This document shows, in pieces, positions 1 through 5,244 of a DNA stretch of 10,222 bases. Numbering within the stretch: position 1 is the stretch's first letter; each line of letters begins with the position of its first letter. Position numbers and translations under genes: made by a program. The notes beneath the pieces were generated by a model. It ran no database searches. It was not told where the DNA came from and was given only the letters and a program-made list of their open reading frames with translations. The stretch comes from Methanobacteriota archaeon (GTDB lineage: Archaea; Thermoplasmatota; Poseidoniia; Poseidoniales; Poseidoniaceae): contig WTIV01000249.1 of NCBI GenBank assembly GCA_011525095.1, positions 1-10,222 on the forward strand, given 5' to 3'.

Positions 1-586
1 TCGCTACGTGTAGTGATGGAACTGCATTGTCTAGCGGGTCATGAGTTGCGTAAAATACAGTGTACCATCCATCGTGGTAAAGCAATGCTTTCATTCCTGG
101 AATCCAAGATGAGGTGACTTCAACGTTGAAGAACAGGTAATATGGTACAGCTAAAGCGTAGATTAAGAGGTAATTCAGAGTGACCTTATCGGTCATGTCT
201 CTCTCACCAACGTAGGCGTAGTAGACGGTTGTAATGTAAATTAGGAACAGGTAAATGAATAGGTAATGGAAGTTTAGGAACTCAGTCAAAACAGCGTTTT
301 CAAACGTCTGCTGCACCCATAGTGTCACATCGCCCTCGATGGCGTAGACCCAATCTGTCCAGTTACCTGTTTGATTTTTAATCGGCTCGTTTAGATCATC
401 AGTAAGCGCCTTCCACCTGATGATTAGCAAGTAACCTAGGGCGTGTAGGTAGTATCTTTTCTCATGAATGACTTCAAACGCTTTGCTAAGTGGTGTCCTT
501 GTATGTTCCCTACCTAAAGTGAACACCCAACATACTACGGGAGTGAGGATAAGAATAATCCCCATCATCACCCAGTAAGGACTCAT
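1..586 (-). CDS. PAP2-superfamily integral membrane phosphatase/transferase (N-terminal part, cut by window edge)
   Basis: The reading frame is open from an ATG at 586 to the window edge (195 residues seen). The likely family is PAP2 (the PAP2_3/inositol-phosphorylceramide-synthase-like branch), whose members remove or exchange phosphate headgroups on lipids at the membrane. A first membrane segment lies at residues 4-25, others at about 105-126 and 137-154. The visible sequence ends with PSLHVA (residues 190-195), which matches the conserved PSLH active-site motif of this branch. The stretch LNYLLIYALAVPYYLFF before it, followed by a luminal-type loop, resembles haloarchaeal family members. 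The later SRxxxxxH motif would lie outside the window. An in-frame ATG at 601 is an alternative start; neither has a strong ribosome site. It lies just downstream of the transporter on the same strand (36-base gap) and is probably co-transcribed. Exact substrate unknown. Confidence 0.75.
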   Translation of the reverse strand, partial: MSPYWVMMGIILILTPVVCWVFTLGREHTRTPLSKAFEVIHEKRYYLHALGYLLIIRWKALTDDLNEPIKNQTGNWTDWVYAIEGDVTLWVQQTFENAVLTEFLNFHYLFIYLFLIYITTVYYAYVGERDMTDKVTLNYLLIYALAVPYYLFFNVEVTSSWIPGMKALLYHDGWYTVFYATHDPLDNAVPSLHVA

Positions 587-622
587 TGTCCTACCGCCCA
601 TTGCCTACGGCTATGAGTATTT

Positions 623-2386
623 TCACTCCGCAACCTTGGAACGGTTTCTTTCATCCTCTGCTTTCGCAACTGCGATACCGTCTTCGACGTCTACTTTCCT
701 GAGTAGAATTGCACCAGCAACAATCAACAGTGAAATTGCAAAAATACCGACTCTTGAATCGAACCACACTGTCATGACAGCGTAAATTAGGGGGCCTAGC
801 AGAGCAGCAACCTTTCCAAAGAATCCGAAGAATCCGAAGAATTCTGCTGACCTGGTTTCAGGAACCATTTGTCCAAACATGGAGCGAGCAAGTCCTTGTG
901 ATCCACCGAGTAGTGCTCCTGCAAATGCTCCTAGGAGTAAGAATTGGAAGAATACTGTGATTCCAAGGGGTGCCCAAATTAGTGAGCGTGCGGTGTCAGG
1001 TATGAAATCCAAAACTCCATCACCGAGACTGGTTGGGTGATTAACTCCAAGGCCTGTTTGGTCTCCAAATTCTCCACCCTCGATGCTGTATGAGAATCTA
1101 GATTCATCCATAGAATCGCTCAACTTTGCAAGGGAGTCTTCGGTCAAAATGACATTTACAGGAACGGGTGCGCCATCATCATCGAACGCCCATTCAACTG
1201 CATCACCATCTCTCACATCTTCATTTTTCTGAACGGGTAAGATGTCACGGTTTTCGAGTGCCCACTTTTGTTCATCGTCATCAGGTAGTGCTGCTATGTT
1301 GTTTACACCCTCTCTTGCTTCAGCGACATAAGTGCTGGACTCTTCGTCCCAAGTATACTGAATGTCGTAATCCTCGTGCTCTTCTAATTCAAGAGGTGCG
1401 AATGACAGTGCTCCAACAATTACCACACACCAACAAATTAGAGAGAATTGCAAAGCTTTCTTGGTGCCCCATTTGTCGGCTAACTTAGTGAATCCAATCG
1501 CAGCTGGTGCGGCTACGAATTGTATGATCAATATCGTTAGAATTAATCCAGTTGTTGTAAGTCCAAGTACAACGATTCCAAACACGCCAGCAAGAGCAGT
1601 AACCGAGTTAATTCCGTCTATGAAACAGAAGTATGCCAGCATGTAAAAGAACAGGGTTCTGAAGCTCTTGATGTCCTTTAGAGTGGATAATACTTCACCT
1701 AACGCTAGTTTGGTTGATGCAACTAGGCCCATTGGCTCCATCTCATCTTCGATGTGTGGTTCTGGTACCATCTTGAATGTCATTTGAGCGAAACCTAGCC
1801 ACCAAATTCCAGAAGAAGCCATCACGAACGGAATAACCCAACCTCCGTCTAGAGTCAAAACCATCCCAAGATGGACAACGAGTAATAATCCTCCACCTAG
1901 GTATCCTGCTGCAAAGGCTTTGTTCGAAATAGAATCCATTTCAGATTCATCGCCCATGTGCGGCAATAATGCATTGTAGAATACTCCCGCACCGTTTAGA
2001 CCAACATTTGCAACCATGAACATGATTGTTGCCCAAATCCATCCAATAGAAACACCGAGGTATGGAGATAGTGCTAGTAGAACACAGGAAATCGAACCTA
2101 CCCAAGTAAGTGTTCTGAGCCACCAAATTTTGATCATTCGCCTGTCTGCAATTACACCCAGCGAAGGTGCACATATTGCTACAAGCAATGCTCCAACCAT
2201 TACAGCGGCAGAAAACATAGCATCAGCAGTCCACTCTGAACCGAGAATTTTTGTTGAAATTCCATTTGCTTCTGCGAATAAGTATGCGAACCACGCAGGG
2301 AAAACTGCTGTCGTTACAGATGTTTCAAACGCACTCTTACCCCAATCATAAGCACAATATCCTCTTACTCTTTGGTCTTCTGCCAT
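623..2386 (-). CDS. UMF1/Atg22-family MFS transporter with a large acidic loop insertion
   Basis: A 587-residue multi-spanning permease. Family marks are YDWGKSAF at residues 13-20 (usual form YDWANSAF), FYNALLP at 136-142, GGSQGLARSMF at 494-504 and EFFGFFGFFGKVAALLGP at 515-532. These are the signatures of the UMF1/Atg22-like branch of the major facilitator superfamily, whose yeast member exports amino acids from the vacuole. Substrate here is not known. About 12 hydrophobic segments are visible. It is longer than usual for the family (about 420-480) because of a very acidic, hydrophilic block at about residues 333-468 between the sixth-to-eighth-helix region and the last helices. The ATG at 2386 has only a GAGG one base away, so it does not look Shine-Dalgarno driven; a TATA-like element 26 bases upstream suggests a leaderless transcript. 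It is divergent from the phosphodiesterase gene and is followed by the PAP2 gene. Confidence 0.85.
   Translation of the reverse strand: MAEDQRVRGYCAYDWGKSAFETSVTTAVFPAWFAYLFAEANGISTKILGSEWTADAMFSAAVMVGALLVAICAPSLGVIADRRMIKIWWLRTLTWVGSISCVLLALSPYLGVSIGWIWATIMFMVANVGLNGAGVFYNALLPHMGDESEMDSISNKAFAAGYLGGGLLLVVHLGMVLTLDGGWVIPFVMASSGIWWLGFAQMTFKMVPEPHIEDEMEPMGLVASTKLALGEVLSTLKDIKSFRTLFFYMLAYFCFIDGINSVTALAGVFGIVVLGLTTTGLILTILIIQFVAAPAAIGFTKLADKWGTKKALQFSLICWCVVIVGALSFAPLELEEHEDYDIQYTWDEESSTYVAEAREGVNNIAALPDDDEQKWALENRDILPVQKNEDVRDGDAVEWAFDDDGAPVPVNVILTEDSLAKLSDSMDESRFSYSIEGGEFGDQTGLGVNHPTSLGDGVLDFIPDTARSLIWAPLGITVFFQFLLLGAFAGALLGGSQGLARSMFGQMVPETRSAEFFGFFGFFGKVAALLGPLIYAVMTVWFDSRVGIFAISLLIVAGAILLRKVDVEDGIAVAKAEDERNRSKVAE
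983..1390 (-). other. Acidic insertion within the UMF1-type transporter
   Basis: Residues about 333-468 of the transporter form a continuous hydrophilic segment rich in Asp and Glu (for example LEEHEDYD, LPDDDEQ, FDDDGAPV) with very few basic residues. It sits between hydrophobic segments ending at about 331 and restarting at about 469. The reading frame is open throughout with no sign of a frameshift. Ordinary UMF1 proteins have a short loop here, so this is inferred to be a lineage-specific extramembrane domain. Which face of the membrane it occupies cannot be decided from sequence by eye. Confidence 0.6.
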
Positions 2387-2407
2387 GCCTCGTACTGAGT
2401 TTCACCG

Positions 2408-2417
2408 CTTATGATAG
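2408..2417 (-). promoter_or_regulatory. Possible archaeal TATA box for the transporter operon
   Basis: Read on the minus strand the bases are CTATCATAAG, centred about 26 bases upstream of the transporter ATG at 2386. That is the spacing expected for an archaeal box A serving a leaderless transcript, and the ATG has no usable Shine-Dalgarno sequence. The match to the TTTATATA consensus is only partial. On the plus strand the same bases (TTATGATA) could serve the divergent phosphodiesterase gene with a short leader. Confidence 0.35.
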
Positions 2418-2421
2418 TTGG

Positions 2422-2440
2422 GCCGGTTTCAATTTCCGGC
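2422..2440. repeat. Inverted repeat GCCGG-N9-CCGGC in divergent intergenic region
   Basis: Perfect 5-base arms GCCGG (2422-2426) and CCGGC (2436-2440) flank a 9-base AT-rich spacer, TTTCAATTT. It lies between the TATA-like element and the start of the phosphodiesterase gene, within the only 67 bases separating two divergent genes. It could be a regulator-binding dyad or a weak hairpin; the arms are short enough to arise by chance. Confidence 0.35.
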
Positions 2441-2453
2441 ACATGATTCAATA

Positions 2454-3491
2454 ATGAAATCGTTTCAAGCCAAACCAATGGAGTTTGTTCAACATCCAGA
2501 AAATACGCATGCTTCCTTAGTGAAAGCTATGCAAATTATGGATGGTGTCGAATTCGACTTACGCTTGACTGCTGATGACCAGTTGGTGGTTCATCATGAC
2601 CACACGGTTTCGATTCCAAAAGATAAGTTGGATGGACGGCCAAGGATTGTTGAGGAATGGGATTTAGCGGATTTGGAAAAAGTAGGATTTTGTTCATTTG
2701 AGAAATTGATGGCTGACAAAGAATGGTTAGTTCCCTGGCAAGAGCATTCCAAAGTCGCCTGTTTGGAAATTAAGCGATGCCTACCTTCTATTGAAAAAGA
2801 ACCAACAAAGAGAATGGCGCGAATAATGGAATTGGCCAGTGCAATGGTTGATGAAGCAGGTATACACAAAGAGGCCGCTGTGTTTTATGCATTTCACAAA
2901 CCAATGGAAAAGGTTGCAAAATTGTCGGGCTCAAACAGACCCTGGTCAAGGTTACTACCGACTGTGCCAAGGACTGGTTCACATAATTCAAAGCGAATCA
3001 GAGCACTGCCTCAATTTGTATCATATTCTTTCAATCGACTAATGAAAACACAACAAAAGGCAGGATCTCCAATGATGCCATGCGCAGTTGATTACTTTGA
3101 AGGAATCAAGCGGTTCATCCACCTTGGCTTCCCGGTTGGATTGAAGGGCAGGCAATTAAATCGTCTTAGAAAAATCCTAGGTGATTTCCCAGTATATGTT
3201 TGGCCAGGCCACCCTCATATGGAGCGTGATTTACTTGGTGCGGGTCTATCGATTCTAACCGATTTTCCCGACCCTTCTATGGATTTACCATGTGGTAGCA
3301 AAAGGTGGATGCGCCCAGCAACAATGCCTCTTAGCGATGAGCAGTGGAAAGGTCTGGAGAATGGAATTATTCCAGAAGAAGTTACTCCATGGCATGAGAT
3401 AAGCGATGAACAATTGGGATGGAAAGCAGTTCGAATGATTGGTCACAGAGGCTGTGGAAAGACTCCACGACCAGTTATTCAGTCAACATGA
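2454..3491 (+). CDS. Glycerophosphodiester phosphodiesterase-like protein with displaced HRG motif
   Basis: A 345-residue protein of the GDPD (GlpQ/UgpQ-like) TIM-barrel family, which hydrolyses glycerophosphodiesters to glycerol-3-phosphate and an alcohol. Visible motifs: HPENT at residues 14-18, VEFDLRLT at 32-39 (the metal-ligand E and D pair), VVHHDH at 45-50 (catalytic HD), CLEIKR at 103-108 (canonical E-x-K) and VYVWPGHPHMERDL...LTDFPD ending at 273 (the canonical last strands). The catalytic HRG that normally sits a few residues before PENT is absent from the N-terminus. Instead a C-terminal extension beyond the usual end carries MIGHRGCGKTPRP at 328-340, 5 residues before the stop. 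ATG 2454 is chosen; a TTG at 2418 would add 12 residues without HRG. No clear ribosome site. There is no signal peptide, so probably cytoplasmic. Its last 13 bases overlap the convergent citrate synthase gene. Activity is inferred, not certain, given the rearranged motif. Confidence 0.8.
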   Translation: MKSFQAKPMEFVQHPENTHASLVKAMQIMDGVEFDLRLTADDQLVVHHDHTVSIPKDKLDGRPRIVEEWDLADLEKVGFCSFEKLMADKEWLVPWQEHSKVACLEIKRCLPSIEKEPTKRMARIMELASAMVDEAGIHKEAAVFYAFHKPMEKVAKLSGSNRPWSRLLPTVPRTGSHNSKRIRALPQFVSYSFNRLMKTQQKAGSPMMPCAVDYFEGIKRFIHLGFPVGLKGRQLNRLRKILGDFPVYVWPGHPHMERDLLGAGLSILTDFPDPSMDLPCGSKRWMRPATMPLSDEQWKGLENGIIPEEVTPWHEISDEQLGWKAVRMIGHRGCGKTPRPVIQST

Positions 3492-4645
3492 CGCAATGTT
3501 TGTTCTTCTGCGATGTATTTTGGTCGGTAAATCGGTGTTCCTTTGCCGCCTCTCATCACAGTTCTCTCGTCTACGATTTGCGCACCAATTCCAGCAACTC
3601 GTGCCCATCCGAAGAATGTTGTATAATATTCAGGGTCACAAAGCCCAACGTGGTTTAGCAAAGTTCCACTTGCGATATCGACGTTTGCGTTAGGATTGCT
3701 AATTTTTGGATTTTCAGATAGAACTCTTGGGGCAACTTCTCTGAGGACTCTGATTGTCTTGAAGTACTCATCATCAGGACAAATTTTCTCTCCAAGAGCA
3801 AATTGAACTGTTGCCCTTGGGTCTTCAGCGCGGAGGACAGCATGTCCGAATCCGAATACAGGACGTCGGGCCTCTAACTCACCTCTTACGAATGCTTCAA
3901 CCTCAGCAGGATCCGATGTTCCAATCTTCTGTACGAATTCAAAGCATGATTGGTTTGCTCTTCCGTGTAGTGGTCCAGACAGAGCATTCATTGCCCCAGC
4001 CATCGATGAGTAAACAGTTGCGTGTCCACTTGCAACCGCCTTGCCAGCGAATGTTGAAAGGTTACCTCCACCATGGTCCATGTGCAGTACAAGGTATGTC
4101 GCAATTACTTGGTCCATTACTGATTTATCTACATCAGCAAGGTCTAGTGTATTGGTAAACCTAGCAACTAGGCCCATTGACAGGTCATCTGCTGGAATGT
4201 TCACTAATCTTCCTTCTCTATATCGGAAAATTAGTCCAAGCAATCTTGGCATCCTTGCTACTAGGTTCAATGCATCACTCTTCCAGTCGCCCTCACCACC
4301 AAGCATTCCCAATGTATGAATTCCAATTGACAACCAGTCCATAGGGTGTCCATCTCTTGGAAGTGATGCTAGAACTTGTTCTACTCCGTCAGGAAGTGCT
4401 CCTCGTGACTTTAGTTCCTCTTGGAATTTTAAAGACTGGTCTGAATTAGGCAATTCTTTGTTGAATAGTAGGTAGATAACATCCTCAGGTAGCAGTGATG
4501 CAAGTTCACTTATTGGGTATCCGCAATAGTGAACGCCTTCTGTTGGTGTGACAAATGATGTTCGGCAGGTTCCAACAGGTATGCCTCGCATACCCGTGTT
4601 TAGGTGGGATGAAGTCAGTTCGAAAAGAGACTCTTCATCGCTCAT
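3479..4645 (-). CDS. Citrate synthase, eukaryote-like type
   Basis: Condenses acetyl-CoA with oxaloacetate to citrate, the entry step of the TCA cycle, in the cytoplasm. The 388-residue protein carries all three catalytic residues: His227 in GPLHG, His268 in FGFGHAVLR and Asp323 in NANVDIASG. The spacing from second His to Asp (55) equals that in the pig enzyme (His320-Asp375). DHGGGNLSTF, MNALSGPLHGRANQ and YYTTFFGWARVAG resemble the mitochondrial-type sequence more than the compact bacterial/archaeal forms. The start is taken at the ATG at 4645 because GGTGG lies 7 bases upstream and the family homology begins shortly after. The frame is open up to an ATG at 4738, but that 31-residue leader looks non-coding and contains the likely promoter. 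It appears monocistronic, 143 bases downstream of the YkgJ-type gene, and overlaps the phosphodiesterase gene tail to tail. Confidence 0.93.
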   Translation of the reverse strand: MSDEESLFELTSSHLNTGMRGIPVGTCRTSFVTPTEGVHYCGYPISELASLLPEDVIYLLFNKELPNSDQSLKFQEELKSRGALPDGVEQVLASLPRDGHPMDWLSIGIHTLGMLGGEGDWKSDALNLVARMPRLLGLIFRYREGRLVNIPADDLSMGLVARFTNTLDLADVDKSVMDQVIATYLVLHMDHGGGNLSTFAGKAVASGHATVYSSMAGAMNALSGPLHGRANQSCFEFVQKIGTSDPAEVEAFVRGELEARRPVFGFGHAVLRAEDPRATVQFALGEKICPDDEYFKTIRVLREVAPRVLSENPKISNPNANVDIASGTLLNHVGLCDPEYYTTFFGWARVAGIGAQIVDERTVMRGGKGTPIYRPKYIAEEQTLRHVD

Positions 4646-4679
4646 CAATTTGCCACCGGCCCGTTCGAAATGACACCTG

Positions 4680-4687
4680 TGTATAAG
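4680..4687 (-). promoter_or_regulatory. Probable archaeal TATA box for citrate synthase
   Basis: On the minus strand CTTATACA lies 35-42 bases upstream of the citrate synthase ATG at 4645. A start site about 25 bases downstream would leave a leader of some 10-15 bases that just contains the GGTGG ribosome site. The 8-base palindrome GGTCGACC (4687-4694) abuts it upstream, where BRE or a regulator would bind. Identified by eye only. Confidence 0.4.
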
Positions 4688-4734
4688 GTCGACCCTGTTT
4701 AGGTCAAAGCGATACAGATTGGGTGTGTTATGCA

Positions 4735-4745
4735 ACACTAAGTGT
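4735..4745. repeat. Inverted repeat ACACT-A-AGTGT in the citrate synthase upstream region
   Basis: A perfect 5+5 dyad with one central base lies about 90 bases upstream of the citrate synthase ATG, between the YkgJ-type gene and the putative TATA box. The 143-base intergenic stretch 4646-4788 otherwise holds the TATA-like box, the palindrome GGTCGACC and an AT-rich hairpin. It could be an operator, but the arms are short. Confidence 0.3.
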
Positions 4746-4772
4746 AATAGGCTTGCAGGATTTGATAACTCA

Positions 4773-4789
4773 AGAAAATATCATTTTCT
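4773..4789 (-). terminator. AT-rich hairpin at the end of the DUF835-AAA-YkgJ operon
   Basis: AGAAAAT (4773-4779) and ATTTTCT (4783-4789) are perfect 7-base arms around a 3-base loop, touching the stop codon of the YkgJ-type gene. On the minus strand the transcript would run into a TTTT stretch, as archaeal intrinsic termination favours. The stem has only one G-C pair, so it is weak, and the U-tract may matter more than the hairpin. Confidence 0.3.
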
Positions 4790-5244
4790 CATGCAGGCCA
4801 TTTTCTGAACCCTCTGAAAGCGTCACGGTCATCCAATATTTTCTTTCTAATCGTGTTGCCATCAATGATGAAAGCCTCTTCTGAATCTAAGCCTGGGCAA
4901 CTACTAACAGTCAATTTCCAAGACCTGTCAGAGCGGACATTCTCAGCCCAAAATGGAAATGACTTACATTGTGCAGGACGAGCTTCGTAAACTGTGCATT
5001 TTTTCTCTCCATCCAAGTATATGCAAATGTCCGTGTATTGGTCAGATTTCAGAATATATCTACCATCCATGGTTTGTCTGCAATCTCTTTCCAGCCAATC
5101 TGTAACCTCCATTCCATGATGATTGGCAAGCATTTCAGCATCTTGTGGCCTTAGGTAGACAATGCCTCCGGGTTCATCACAGCATTTGCCACAATTTGGT
5201 TGGCAGGAGAAAGGCACTCCCGACATCCACCAGGGCTTGTTCAT
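4789..5244 (-). CDS. YkgJ-family cysteine-cluster protein (putative zinc- or iron-binding)
   Basis: A 151-residue soluble protein of the YkgJ/UPF0153 type, a widespread family thought to bind zinc or an iron-sulfur centre through conserved cysteines; its biochemical role is not established. Visible cysteines are Cys14, Cys18, Cys21 and Cys22 (C-x3-C-x2-CC), then Cys74 (ICIYLD), Cys83 (CTVYEARP), Cys93 (QCKSFPFW) and Cys116 (SCPGLD). The order C..CGKCC, CxxxxxxxxC, YExRPxxC.xFPFW, CPGL is the family pattern, so it looks complete and intact. The ATG at 5244 overlaps the upstream stop as ATGA, and AGGTGG lies 6 bases before it, inside the end of the ATPase gene, indicating translational coupling. 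Last gene of the three-gene operon. Its tie to the ATPase is inferred only from this arrangement. Confidence 0.85.
   Translation of the reverse strand: MNKPWWMSGVPFSCQPNCGKCCDEPGGIVYLRPQDAEMLANHHGMEVTDWLERDCRQTMDGRYILKSDQYTDICIYLDGEKKCTVYEARPAQCKSFPFWAENVRSDRSWKLTVSSCPGLDSEEAFIIDGNTIRKKILDDRDAFRGFRKWPA

Noticed and set aside
820..846. Tandem GAATCCGAA repeat
   Set aside because: Explained by the coding sequence: it is the minus-strand codons for the FFGFFGFFG part of the conserved UMF1 motif.
1168..1488. Plus-strand open frame rich in histidine opposite the transporter
   Set aside because: Shadow of the acidic insertion: Asp/Glu codons read on the other strand. The minus-strand frame has clear family motifs on both sides.
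2418..2453. TTG start adding 12 residues to the phosphodiesterase
   Set aside because: No ribosome site and no HRG or other family motif gained; it would also run through the GCCGG dyad.
2387..2460. A hidden HRG-encoding segment in another frame before PENT (frameshift explanation)
   Set aside because: I read the three plus-strand frames upstream of the gene and found no HRG-coding stretch, so a simple frameshift at the 5' end does not explain the missing motif.
4646..4738. In-frame upstream extension of citrate synthase to the ATG at 4738
   Set aside because: The 31 extra residues do not resemble citrate synthase, and the stretch contains the TATA-like box; ATG 4645 has GGTGG at good spacing.
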